From Phytophthora vignae f. sp. vignae (lineage: Eukaryota > Oomycota > Peronosporomycetes > Peronosporales > Peronosporaceae), in the NCBI GenBank assembly GCA_016169955.1, contig JABJUM010000065.1:1-64000 (forward strand): 64,000 nt of DNA. The letters run 5' to 3'. Below are positions 1 to 9,692 of this stretch, in pieces. A program made the position numbers and the translations under genes. The notes beneath the pieces were generated by a model. That model had not been told where the DNA came from, did not search any database, and worked only from the letters and a program-made list of their open reading frames with translations. Position 1 is the stretch's first letter; the number at the start of each line of letters is the position of its first letter.

Positions 1-648
1 GAACACGCAGTTTTGCGATGATCACATTCACAAAGGGATGCTTCGCGTTTCTTCAGCTTCAGCTTCAACTTTGGATGAGCGGCATGTGTAGACGAGGGCA
101 GGCTGGCCAGCAAGCACCGAATCCAATCTGTCATCGCCCACTTGCCCCACCTGGTCACGAATGGCAGTGGATCACCCACAAGCGTTTGGCGGCAGCGCAT
201 ACATGGGCCCCATACGGCGCAGCCATTCCAGGTACACAGTAGATGTAGCAGGCTGAGCGGGGCCGACTATCCCGTTTTTAAGTTGCCGTCTCTGCAAGAC
301 CGCACCACACCACCAACCAGCAAGCCAACGTCTCCTATCTGTTGAGTGCACCCGTTGCTTCGGACAAGATCCTTCCAGTCAACTTGCCGCTCCTGATTCC
401 GCGTGCCAAACTTGGTCTCCTCGGCCATCGAGCCCCGACGGCCAGCAATAATTGTTTGGCCCGCACTCTGTCAAGTGCAGCCTTGGATAGGCCAACCGTT
501 TTTCCAGACGCGCCACGTCTCTCCCAAAGCCCCAAAAACTCAGCAGCAGGTGTCGCTTTCGGCTGCACTCAACTGTCACTCGTTCGGTCGGACGGCGCTC
601 TCGATCCCTGCGTGGCTCACTTTGCGACTTCCTCGTCTCGCTCGAGTC
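1..648. other. 5' edge and upstream region, no gene recognised
   Basis: No convincing gene is seen. Short open frames here overlap each other and show no family resemblance. The last 100 bases are pyrimidine-rich, with TCACTTTGCGACTTCC near 616, and probably serve as promoter and leader of the transporter that starts at 649. The transporter frame stays open upstream to 403, but the conserved protein begins at 649. Confidence 0.5.
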
Positions 649-2760
649 ATGGCCTCTCCCCACCGCAACGGAGACCTGCGTCTGGACCTTTTGGGCCCCG
701 AGTCCCCAAGCGGAGACTATGCGGGCGTCACCTCGCTGTCGGTGCACCAGCCCGGCTGGGTGAGCGAGATGAACTTCATCCGCGCCGACACGCCCAGCCA
801 GCTGCGCCAGCGGTTCATCCAGATCCAGGTCACGGACCGGCGCTTCAAGGAGCCGTCGTGGATGCACCCGAACATCGGCGGCGAGGCCCAGTTCGTGCAG
901 GGCCGAGCGGACGAGATCGCGGCCATCGGCCAGGAGCTGCAGGCCAACGAGACCAAGAACAAGCTCGGCGAGTGGACGGCCACGTCCATCAGCGGCAACG
1001 CTATCCTCTCCAGCGTGCTCTTCTCGGCGGGCCAGACCATCGCCAAGGCCGGCAAGCTGGCGCCCGTCACGCAGCTCTTCGTCGTGACGGTCGTCTACTG
1101 TCTGCGCTGGGTCTTCGAGGAGGTCATGAGCGCCGTCCCGCTGAACGGCGGCTTCTACACGGCCATGCTCAACTCGGCGCCCAAGAAGGTGGCGGCCGTC
1201 TGCGCCGTCTTCAGCATCCTTTCGTACCTGTCGACGGCCGTGGTCAACGGCGTGTCGGCCATGAACTACGTCAACGAGTCGCTGTTCGAGATCCCGGTCA
1301 TGGTCTGCACCATTGGGCTGCTCGCTGTCTTCGCGCTGCTGTGTCTCATGGGCATCGCCGAGAGCGCGTTCGTCGCGCTCATCTTCTTCGTCTTCCACAC
1401 GTTCACGCTGGTGCTGCTGGCCATCTTCAGCTTAATCTACGTGGTGCAGCACCCCTCCGTCTTCGTGGACAACATGAGCACGACTCTGCCTGACGTGACC
1501 ATGTTCGGCGGTGCCGCGGACGCCAGCAATGTGGCTTCAGCCTTGTTCTTGGGATACGGCACGGCGATGCTGGGCGTGACGGGCTTCGAGAGCTCCTCGC
1601 AGTACGTGGAGGAGCAGGCCGCGGGCATGTTCCCCAAGACGCTGCGCAACATGTGGGCCTTGTCGAGCACCTTCAACGTGGCGTACTCGTTGCTGGCCCT
1701 CGCGGTTGTCCCAGTCGACACAATCATCGCTAACCAGTCGACGTTGCTGTCATACATGGGCCGACTGAGTGGCGGCCGGTGGCTCGAAGTCCTCGTGGCC
1801 ATCGACGCCTTTGGCGTGCTTGCCGGTGCGGTGCTGACAGCGTATGTGGGGATCAACGGGTTGTTCCAGCGGTTGGCCATCGACCGCGTGCTGCCCACGT
1901 TCCTGCTGAAGGTGAACTCTTGCCGCAGCACGAACCACTACATCATCTTGACGTTCTTCCTCGTGGCCTCCAGTCTCGTGTTCATTCTGAACGCCGAGGT
2001 GACGGTGCTGTCCGGCGTCTTCGCGCTCGCCTTCCTGTGCGTGCTGCTGTCGTTCACTATCGCGTGTCTGCTGCTGAAAATCTGCCGTGAAGAGATCCCG
2101 CGCAAGAGAACCACGTCGTGGGCCAACACGTGCTTCTGTCTGGGAATGATCTCCATGGGCATCCTCGCGAACGCGTTCTCGGACGTGAAGGCGCTGTCGT
2201 ACTTCTTCATCTACTTCGCGGTGTTCTTCCTGGTGGTATTTATGATGCTGACTCGCGTGAGTCTGCTCAAGGGGCTGCTCTACGTCTCGCGGAAGCTGTT
2301 GCTACACTTTCGTGGTGGACAAACGGACACGATCCCCATCCAGCAACTGTCGGCACACGGCCAGGTTTTCGTGGGCAGCGTCAAGATCGCCAAGAGCATT
2401 GAGAGGATCAAGAACACGCCCGTGGTGTTCTTCTGCAAGGTGGCCAATCTGCCCAAGATCAACGAGGCTGTGCGCTACGTGATGCAGAACGAGCACACGT
2501 ACTGCCTCAGGCTGGTGCACGTGTGCGAGCCGAACGCCCCCGTGCCGCGAGAGTTTGAAGACGTCGTGAATCTATTCGACCATATCTACCCGTCGATCAA
2601 GATTGACTTTATCGCAGTGACTGGCGCGTTCGACCCGGCCATGGTGCAGTGGCTGTCCAAGTCCATGGAGGTGCCGACCAACATGATGTTCATGCGTCAA
2701 CCAGCGAACGACAACATCCACCGCGTGTCAGCGCTCGGTGTACGCGTCATCACGGACTAA
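649..2760 (+). CDS. amino-acid permease-like (APC superfamily) transporter, divergent paralog
   Basis: Encodes about 703 residues in one exon. The ATG at 649 is chosen because MASPHRNGD opens a hydrophilic head in the style of its paralogs; the frame is open upstream without conserved sequence. After about 120 cytosolic residues come roughly a dozen hydrophobic segments with APC-family features: SISGNAILSSVLF at the first helix, a GFESSSQYVEEQ loop, and KTLRNMWAL before the next helix. A soluble C-terminal domain of about 120 residues (VVFFCKVANL onward, ending GVRVITD) matches the tails of the other five paralogs in the window. The family's role is uptake or export of amino acids or related solutes across a membrane; the substrate cannot be read from sequence. 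It is the most divergent of the six, with EEVMSAVPLNGGFY where the others have EEVVTAIPMNGGTY. It stands apart from the 11-35 kb cluster. Confidence 0.85.
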   Translation: MASPHRNGDLRLDLLGPESPSGDYAGVTSLSVHQPGWVSEMNFIRADTPSQLRQRFIQIQVTDRRFKEPSWMHPNIGGEAQFVQGRADEIAAIGQELQANETKNKLGEWTATSISGNAILSSVLFSAGQTIAKAGKLAPVTQLFVVTVVYCLRWVFEEVMSAVPLNGGFYTAMLNSAPKKVAAVCAVFSILSYLSTAVVNGVSAMNYVNESLFEIPVMVCTIGLLAVFALLCLMGIAESAFVALIFFVFHTFTLVLLAIFSLIYVVQHPSVFVDNMSTTLPDVTMFGGAADASNVASALFLGYGTAMLGVTGFESSSQYVEEQAAGMFPKTLRNMWALSSTFNVAYSLLALAVVPVDTIIANQSTLLSYMGRLSGGRWLEVLVAIDAFGVLAGAVLTAYVGINGLFQRLAIDRVLPTFLLKVNSCRSTNHYIILTFFLVASSLVFILNAEVTVLSGVFALAFLCVLLSFTIACLLLKICREEIPRKRTTSWANTCFCLGMISMGILANAFSDVKALSYFFIYFAVFFLVVFMMLTRVSLLKGLLYVSRKLLLHFRGGQTDTIPIQQLSAHGQVFVGSVKIAKSIERIKNTPVVFFCKVANLPKINEAVRYVMQNEHTYCLRLVHVCEPNAPVPREFEDVVNLFDHIYPSIKIDFIAVTGAFDPAMVQWLSKSMEVPTNMMFMRQPANDNIHRVSALGVRVITD

Positions 2761-3021
2761 GTACTTAAGCTGCAGAGAATTGGCTCGCTAAATTAACTAC
2801 GGATAGAGCTTCGAGTTTGTCTTAAGTCGCGCTCGTGTTCACAGCGAGTTACGTGGTGCCACGGACGCCCTGGACGCCATCATAATGCGTCCCAGGGTCA
2901 GGTCAGTTGACGAAACCAGAGTTGCTTGCAAATTCCACACAAACACACACAGGCTTAGTGTGATAGGCAGGCCCCGGGCCATCATGGGATCGGGACCGTG
3001 TGCTTTTCACATGGCGGGCGC

Positions 3022-3039
3022 CTCGCATTGTGCATTTCT
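3022..3039 (+). promoter_or_regulatory. possible initiator-like element of the first hydrolase gene
   Basis: CTCGCATTGTGCATTTCT lies about 45-60 bases before the ATG at 3083. It resembles the oomycete initiator plus flanking element (TCATTY followed by NCAWTTT), but the core reads GCATT rather than TCATT. The rest of 2761-3082 shows nothing recognisable. Confidence 0.3.
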
Positions 3040-3082
3040 CCACCTCGGACCAAGAGCGCGGCGGCGTCCACCTTGCAGCGTC

Positions 3083-4681
3083 ATGATGAAGCATCTCTTC
3101 GTCCTGGCCACCGTCTTCGCGGTACTGTTCGTCTTCACCGCTCACGGTGTTGCGACGGAGGAGACTTGGCCTTCGCTTCGCTTCGGCTTTACGATCAGAC
3201 GCAGCGCCATGCAGGTCCACGGCTACTCGGACTTCTCCGTCGTGGCCAACCCCATCGTGTCCGAGCACGATACCGACAACCGTGTGCTGTACGACACCTT
3301 CGCCACATTCACGGAGGACTCGACACTTTACAACTACACGCTCGTGAACGGGAGGGCGTACGTCTCTCAGGCCTCTTTGGACGACAGCAGCTCCAATCCG
3401 TCGGTGGAATGCGAAGAAGACACGGCGTTGCTGCCAATTAACTCGATCGTGGGCGCCCTCGTCGAGGCCGTCCCCGTTTCGAGTATAGCGTCCAAGAGTG
3501 GTGGGGCTGTCGAATGCTCAGGTGGCGACACGTTCAAAGTGTCGGTGGATGGGATCGAGTTCGGATTGTGCTTTACGGGGCGTACAGGCTTCACGATGTA
3601 TGGCAACGACATGGACATCGAGGTGGAGTACGTGAAAACTCAAGAGCCCATTCTAGCACCTAAAGGGGTTCCCGCTAACTGCGACAATGTGGCATCGCCA
3701 AGTTCCGTGACATCGGTCGGGAGATCTCTGCTTACTGGGGAGTCGATGTCTCCTCAGGACGCCAGGAGGTTGAAGGCGGCTTCACTCACTTTTGACTTCG
3801 TACTCGGTAACGACGACGACGGTGAGTCGTGTTCGTGCAAATCAACTCCTCGACCGTGTATCTTCGTCCACGGACTTGGCATTTCCAAGGAGGAGCCGGA
3901 AAACCTCGATGTCTCCCCCACAAAATACTGGGGCAATTTGACCGACCACGCGCCGTGCTGTTCGTCGATCAAGTACGCTATGCTCAACACGGTGAACAAC
4001 TCGTGGACCGACGACGAGCAGCAGCACAAAGTGTGCGATCGGGTGCTTGCAGTGAGCAAAACCAGTCAAGGAACCACAGTCTCGGACACCATCATCATCA
4101 CGCACTCCATGGGCGGACTGCTGGTGGCTGGAGCGATCGCTACAGGCAAGTGCAGTCTTGACAAGAGCGTATCGTGGGTGAGTTTGGCTGCGCCGATGCG
4201 GGGGAGCATGGCCTCCGACTACTTCCAGGACTCCTGCAAGAACGAGACCAACTTCGTCGTCGAGGATTTGGCAGCGAAATCTGGGTTCTGCCCCGCGGAC
4301 GATGGGATCATGTCTCTCGTGTACCAAGGTGAAGACTACAGCTCGCCGGAACTTGACGCGGCGTACACAGCAGCGCAAAAGGTCTATCGACGAGACGTGA
4401 CGGCCTTAATGTGCAGCAACGGATTCTCCGGGCTGCGATCAAAGCGGCAGTGGTGGTATTGGACGCTGGGCACTGTGATGCCCCATAAGTCCCTTAAGAA
4501 CGATGGCCTGGTGGAGTTCCATAGCTGTGCAGGCGGCTTTCCTCCCGCACACTTTGGAAACAGCTACAAAAACGCATTCTACGTGACAAAGCTGAATCAT
4601 GCCGACACCGCGTTCCGGAACGGAGACGCGCTCTTGAATACGGCAAAAATGCCGCTGAAGTGGTTCCAGTGTCTGCTCTAG
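3083..4681 (+). CDS. secreted alpha/beta-hydrolase (lipase-like), paralog 1
   Basis: About 532 residues, single exon. The ATG at 3083 is preferred over an in-frame upstream one at 2885, because MMKHLFVLATVFAVLFVF makes a clean signal peptide directly at the start. The first 230 residues form a Cys-containing N-terminal region with several N-glycosylation sequons. Then comes a hydrolase core: an HG oxyanion motif (CIFVHGLGIS), a nucleophile elbow of the form THSMGG followed by the small-residue helix LLVAGAIA, and a C-terminal DGLVEFHSCAGG segment probably carrying the catalytic Asp/His. This fits secreted lipases/esterases acting on host or environmental lipids (inference). Seventeen or more residues around the elbow are shared with the gene at 5988, so the two are tandem duplicates; a decayed third copy lies between them. 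Confidence 0.8.
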   Translation: MMKHLFVLATVFAVLFVFTAHGVATEETWPSLRFGFTIRRSAMQVHGYSDFSVVANPIVSEHDTDNRVLYDTFATFTEDSTLYNYTLVNGRAYVSQASLDDSSSNPSVECEEDTALLPINSIVGALVEAVPVSSIASKSGGAVECSGGDTFKVSVDGIEFGLCFTGRTGFTMYGNDMDIEVEYVKTQEPILAPKGVPANCDNVASPSSVTSVGRSLLTGESMSPQDARRLKAASLTFDFVLGNDDDGESCSCKSTPRPCIFVHGLGISKEEPENLDVSPTKYWGNLTDHAPCCSSIKYAMLNTVNNSWTDDEQQHKVCDRVLAVSKTSQGTTVSDTIIITHSMGGLLVAGAIATGKCSLDKSVSWVSLAAPMRGSMASDYFQDSCKNETNFVVEDLAAKSGFCPADDGIMSLVYQGEDYSSPELDAAYTAAQKVYRRDVTALMCSNGFSGLRSKRQWWYWTLGTVMPHKSLKNDGLVEFHSCAGGFPPAHFGNSYKNAFYVTKLNHADTAFRNGDALLNTAKMPLKWFQCLL

Positions 4682-4860
4682 CCTGCAGCTATTACTACTT
4701 AGTAGTTAGTAGTACACTCTCCGACGCAGTTTACGGAGTTATTGCATCGTGGTCCTCATCGAATCTAAGTGCAATGAAGATTTCACAAAGAATCGCACAC
4801 TACTCCACGTGAGTTGACCCGTTTATTTATTTAATTCACGTTCAAGAAGGCAAGACCGAG

Positions 4861-5395
4861 ATGGCAGCATGCCAAGACATCTTTCTGACCAACTACTGGG
4901 GGCAACACGACGAAATACCCTCCGTGTTGTACGTCGATCCAACACGCAGTGCTAAACACCGCGAATCACTCGTTGTTCCGAGGCTACTCAGGCGTTATGG
5001 CGTTGAGTGATACCAACTCGGACTCAATAATCTCGGACACCATCATCGTCAAGCACTCGATGGGTGCTCTAATGCTTTCTGGCGCAATCGCTGCGGGCAA
5101 ATGTAACACTGCTCCGACTTCAGCGTGGATCAGCATGGATCAGCACGGGTGCCCCAATGAGAGGAAGCGTGGGCTCAGAATACATGTATGTACGTATCTG
5201 CAAGATTTTTGAAACCATCGCGATTTTAGAGAAACAGGCGAACGTCACTGGCCGATGTTCTGTTAGCAAAGAGATCAGATATCTCGCTTACGAGAACGAA
5301 GAGTATCGCCACGGTGAATTTAAACGAGACTTGCTTACAAGGCGGCACAGAGAGTCTATCGGACGCATGTGGACGCAGCGATGCATGTGAGTGTA
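4861..5395 (+). pseudogene. decayed fragment of the same secreted hydrolase family
   Basis: Reading across frames, this stretch retains pieces of the hydrolase core: TNYWG near the start (compare KYWGN in the intact genes), then SDTIIVKHSMGALMLSGAIAAGKC, which matches the nucleophile-elbow helix of both neighbours, then RGSVGSEY, and finally LAYENEEY. The pieces lie in at least two frames with stops between them. The signal peptide and N-terminal half are missing, and in the elbow the second Gly of SMGG is Ala. It is a truncated third tandem copy, no longer coding for an enzyme. Sequence is shown in pieces only; no repair is implied. Confidence 0.75.
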
Positions 5396-5987
5396 CGGTA
5401 TTAATACATACCGGTAGGAACCTCAACTCAAAACTACGGATGTATGACGTAACTCAAGACCAGATGAATTGCAATAACTGACCTGTTATCCATTTCAGCC
5501 TGCGGTTCTCAGCCTGCTGCGGAGGTCTGTGTCACAATACCGTTGGCAATGTGGCCCTTGGTGAGGTCTGACCTTCAGTGCAACTTGCGCCGTGCAAGAC
5601 GTGCACTGCAAGTGCAACATGTGAATTCATTCTTCTTGAATTCATTCCTCTCGAGTGAAATTTCACTCAAGAGGAGTGCATTTTAGTGAAAAAGTATATG
5701 CAAGCAGCGCCGGCAAGGTTGAAGACGTGATTCCAAGTCAAAGCCCAAGATAACACCTGATCGCTGGCAAACCGAATACTTGCCTCTCTGTGCCAGTTTT
5801 GCAACACGAAATCGGCCACCTTGTGGTTGGATGGGCGGGGGCATCCCATTTATTATACGGTACTGTGCGTAAAACTTGACACCTCCACCGCCGGCAATAC
5901 ATGTAATGAGCATCACAGAGGCCTCACTGTTTCTTTCTGCTTCCCGACCGAACAACTCGATCTACGCGCAGTCACTCAACATCAGCG
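5396..5987. other. intergenic region before hydrolase paralog 2
   Basis: No gene is seen. It holds a near-perfect palindrome at 5647-5674 (listed separately) and a pair of ATTCATTC-type boxes just before it (near 5627-5648). These could be regulatory for the downstream gene or a remnant of a small transposon. Confidence 0.4.
5647..5674. repeat. 28-bp palindrome
   Basis: The arms CCTCTCGAGTGAAA and TTTCACTCAAGAGG are complementary apart from one position, with a perfect 16-bp core GAGTGAAATTTCACTC. It lies about 315 bases before the hydrolase start. It could be a symmetric protein-binding site or a hairpin. Confidence 0.6.
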
Positions 5988-7574
5988 ATGCCGGCCCCTC
6001 TTCTGAGCTCGATAGTCGCGGTTGTACTTCTGGGCGTCCTCCCGTTCACGGTTCAAGCTTTCCAGCAGGATGAGTCGACAACGAATTGGCCGTCGCTCCA
6101 CTTCCGCTTCGCTATCAAGCGCGACGCCATGGAAATCCACGGCCAGTCGGAGTTCTCCGTGCTGGCCACCCCCACGGTGTCGCTCAAAGACGGCAGTACC
6201 GAAGTGCTGTACGACACCTTCGCCACGTTCATGGAACACGAGATCGTCTACAATTACACCCTCGTGAATGGCGACGCCTACGTTGCAGGCAGCTATCTGA
6301 ACGGCAGCAATGCGGTGACCAAGTGCATGGACGCAGACATCTTGCCACCAGTGAACGCGATCGTGTTGGCGCTGAGTGAAGCCAAGACCGTTTCGAGTGT
6401 GTCTACCAGCAATGGCTCCGTCGTCCCGTGTCTCCCTGGCAATGCGTTCAAGGCTTCAGTGAACGGTATCGACTTCGGCGTCTGCTATTCGGGCTCAGCA
6501 GGTTTCAAGATGTTCGGAACCGACATGGACATTGCAGTGGAGTACATGGGGCGTCACGTGGATATTCACGCGCCGAAGCTGAGCGACGGTGTGGACAACG
6601 ACTGTGAGGAGATCGCCTTGCCGAGTACCGTGTCCCCCATTGCCAAGTCGTTGCTGACGGGGTCTCCGATCCCTGCTGAAGCCTCGAGGAAGCTGGAAGC
6701 GGCCTTTGAGATCTCCCTGGAGGAACAATGCTCGTGCAGATCGACGCCTCGTCCGTGCATCTTCATCCACGGCCTCGGTGTTCTCACTGAGGAGGAGGAG
6801 AACCTCGACTCGTACGAGTACTGGGGCAACATGACGGGCCACACCCCGTGCTGCTCGTCGGTCAAGTACGCCATGCTCAACACGGTGAACAACTCGTGGA
6901 CGGACGAGACGCAGCAGCAGAAAGTGTGCGACCACATTCTCGCAGTGAGCGAGACGAGCGAGGGCTCCACAGTGTCCGACACCATCATAGTCTCGCACTC
7001 AATGGGAGGGCTCATGGTGGCCGGAGCAATCGCCAATAGACTTTGCACTCTCGACTCAAGCACGGCGTGGGTCAGCACGGGCTCGCCGATGTCCGGCAGT
7101 ATGGCGGCCGACTACTTTCAGGAATCCTGCAAGGACAACACCAACCTGTTGATGGAGAAGTTTGTGGAGACCACGGGCTTTTGCCCCGCAGACGAAGGAA
7201 TCACGTCCTTGGCGTACGAGCACGAAAGTTACAGCACCCCAGAGCTCGATGAAGCGTACGAGGCCGCGAAGAAGGCGTACCGGGCTAATGTGTACGCGGT
7301 AATGTGCAGCAACAGCTTCTCGGGCATCATTTCGTCGTACCAGTTTGGCTTCTGGATCATGGGGAGCGTTGTCTCGCACAAATCGCGCAAAAATGACGGC
7401 ATGGTCGAGTTCCACAGCTGCGCTGGAGGCATCCCCAAGTCCAAATTCGGCAAGAGTTACCGTGATCGCTTCTACGTGTCCAAGCTCAACCACTACGACG
7501 TCGCGTTCAAGACCGGCGATGCGCTGCTGGACAAGGCCAAGATGCCAGTCAAGTGGTTCGAGTGTCTGCTGTAG
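5988..7574 (+). CDS. secreted alpha/beta-hydrolase (lipase-like), paralog 2
   Basis: 528 residues in one exon. The start MPAPLLSSIVAVVLLGVL is a signal peptide with a likely cut after VQA. It has the same order of elements as paralog 1: an N-terminal region with glycosylation sequons, CIFIHGLGVL (oxyanion HG), SHSMGGLMVAGAIA (nucleophile Ser), the shared PADEGITSLAYE segment, and NDGMVEFHSCAGG near the C-terminus. Both proteins end in KWF(Q/E)CLL, so the duplicates are full length. The family looks like a secreted lipase/esterase. The nucleophile elbow is x-H-S-M-G rather than the textbook G-x-S-x-G, so the first position of the elbow is not Gly in either copy. Confidence 0.82.
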   Translation: MPAPLLSSIVAVVLLGVLPFTVQAFQQDESTTNWPSLHFRFAIKRDAMEIHGQSEFSVLATPTVSLKDGSTEVLYDTFATFMEHEIVYNYTLVNGDAYVAGSYLNGSNAVTKCMDADILPPVNAIVLALSEAKTVSSVSTSNGSVVPCLPGNAFKASVNGIDFGVCYSGSAGFKMFGTDMDIAVEYMGRHVDIHAPKLSDGVDNDCEEIALPSTVSPIAKSLLTGSPIPAEASRKLEAAFEISLEEQCSCRSTPRPCIFIHGLGVLTEEEENLDSYEYWGNMTGHTPCCSSVKYAMLNTVNNSWTDETQQQKVCDHILAVSETSEGSTVSDTIIVSHSMGGLMVAGAIANRLCTLDSSTAWVSTGSPMSGSMAADYFQESCKDNTNLLMEKFVETTGFCPADEGITSLAYEHESYSTPELDEAYEAAKKAYRANVYAVMCSNSFSGIISSYQFGFWIMGSVVSHKSRKNDGMVEFHSCAGGIPKSKFGKSYRDRFYVSKLNHYDVAFKTGDALLDKAKMPVKWFECLL

Positions 7575-8100
7575 GCAGCACGAACAAAATAATAGACTAT
7601 GCAGAGAAGCCGATGAAGCAAATATGAAGTGCCCGAAGTTTTGACACTACAGATACAAGAGCGTTTAGCCTATGTGTTGAGATTTAAGAGGGACAAACTT
7701 GATGGTACGATCCATGTATTCTTGGCGAAAAGGTTGCAGGAGAGTGTGCAGATTCACCGTGAAGCATGACGTTCACTTGACCTCTACTAACGATGACCGC
7801 ATTCCACAGCTACCGCAACAACTGGTACAACCGAGAAAACAAAGTGATCTGTATGAAAACTATCGGTACATGTAGGCAATATTGGAAGACGTTTTCACTC
7901 ACGGTAGACTTTTTCTCTCTTTTTTACGTTACTGGTTTGGTTCCACGTAGTTGATCAATATACAGAAGCACTCGCTTCGTATGCAGGTCGGAATGCTGCT
8001 TCACGCTTGGTTCTTCACTGCTGTTTTCTTTTCTAAAATGCTTGGGTGCGGAATTGCATTCCATCGCCAGGGCTACGGCTCAGGTGAGCTCAGGCGATCC
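7575..8100. other. intergenic region between convergent genes
   Basis: The hydrolase ends at 7574 and the minus-strand cyclin ends at 8101, so this is shared 3' flank. It is AT-richer than the genes, with a pyrimidine run near 7912-7926. Nothing else is recognised. Confidence 0.5.
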
Positions 8101-9357
8101 TCATAGTGCAAACTTGGCCTTCTTGATGATGCGGCCGCTGTCTGCTAACGTAATCGAGCGCTTCAGAAGAAGTGATCCTTCGGCGCATGCGTCCATGGCG
8201 CGCTTTTGCGGGGAGTAGAGTGGGAGGCTCTTCTCTACTGCGCACGGGTCGGACGGACTCGACGGGCTCTGCTCTCCCTTACCGACCACCACGCAGTCGT
8301 CAATCCACGCAGTGGTCTGCTCCACAAAAGCCGGAGATCCCTCCACGCTCTGGAACAAGATCTCTGCGTCGATCTCGACCTGCTTGTTGAAGTCATCATC
8401 CAGCGGCGTGGGCTCCGTCTCAATGAGAACTTCAGGCTCACGCACGCGGATGTCGCTGGGCTCGTTCACTTCTTCCGTCTTCGAGTGGAAGACGTTCACC
8501 AATTCGACCAGAGCGCTCGGAAGCACACTGGTGTCCACAAAGGGGGCCATGTAGGCGGACAGCACGTGTCTTGCGGCATCTAAAGCAACACAACTGACCC
8601 CATGAGTTCACACTGCACACTACTAAACTAACACACAAGATGCACTCCCAGCACCTTTCAAGACGTCCAGCGGCGTCTGCAGCACCGTCCACCAGGGCTG
8701 GCCATCGCGGGCCAGAGCGTCCTCCGACACGCAGCCTTGGAACAGTCCGGCGGCGTACACCGCGGCCTTGGCGGCCAGCGGCGCGTCCACCGCGAGACAC
8801 GTCCACGTTATTGCGCTGTCGTTCAGGAAGCTCCAGGCCACTTGCTTGAGCTTCAGGCGCAGCTCATTGCTGCGGGCCGCAAGGTCCGGCAGGGCCACGA
8901 CCTTGTCCACCTCGGCCGCGATATAGCAGAACGAATGGTCCACTTCCAGCTCGAAGCCGAGGGCCAGCAGCACATCCCCCTCCAACTGAAGAATGTCGCG
9001 CACGGCCTGGACCTCTGATGACGCGGCACTCTGGCTCGTGGCCATCAGCTCTTTGGCTAGTCGACCCACGTCCACGCCGCGGGTCTCGTCGTTCTCGGCC
9101 TTGGCCGCCAGTAGCAGGCAGGCTGCCGCGGATACGCGCTCGTCGCACTGCATCAGCGAGCGCCGCATCAGATAGCGGTGCAGGAACACACAGGCGCTGC
9201 GCTGCGTGGCCAGCGACACGCGCAGCGCCGCCGCCAGCCGCGCGAGCAGCTTGCAGGCGGCGCCCCGACGCTCGAGCTCGGTCGCGAGCGAGACGCCATC
9301 GCGGCGCGACGGCGTGAGCTGCAGCTCGGACGCAGAGAAGAGCCAGTCGGTCGACAT
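8101..9357 (-). CDS. cyclin (cyclin K/L/T-like), two exons
   Basis: Exon 1 is 9357-8655 and exon 2 is 8579-8101, joined across a 75-bp intron (GTGCTG ... TTGCTTTAG). The join restores PLDVLK|DAARHVL in frame. The protein is about 393 residues. The N-terminal half has a cyclin box: the segment with LATQRSACVFLHRYLMRRS, then AAACLLLAAKAE, the usual cyclin-box helix, then a second cyclin fold with FCYIAAEVDKV and AAKAAVYAAGLF. The C-terminal tail is acidic and Pro/Ser-containing. Transcription-type cyclins (K, L, T) partner with CDK9/12-like kinases in the nucleus; which of these it is cannot be settled by eye. The start MSTDWLF is preferred, although the frame is open with another ATG at 9519 that would add a Lys-rich head. 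Confidence 0.75.
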
Positions 9358-9692
9358 GAAGCCTGGTGGGGGGCCGGGGACGGGCCGGAAGCGTAGCGAG
9401 AGAAGGCAGCGAGCGAGGAGACGTACACGAGGGGCTTTGCTCTTCTTCTTCTTCTTGGGCTGCTTGCTTGGCTGGAATGGGTCGACGGGAAAATTAATCC
9501 TCGCGTTCTTATCGACCAATGAGATGCGAGGATTGGTTCCGGCGGCACTGGCTCCTTGCGCGCCAAAATTAAATTTGAAGTGGAAGTTGAAGCGCCTCGA
9601 ACGAAATTGCTCGTCTGCAAAGTTCAGAAAACTACTGCATTCGCGGCTACTGCATCTTCACGGCGTTATATCCATGCTTGTCACCTTGCTCG

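Noticed and set aside
379..1398. 339-codon minus-strand frame over the first transporter
   Set aside because: Asp/Glu/His/Arg-rich antisense product of a GC-rich gene, not protein-like.
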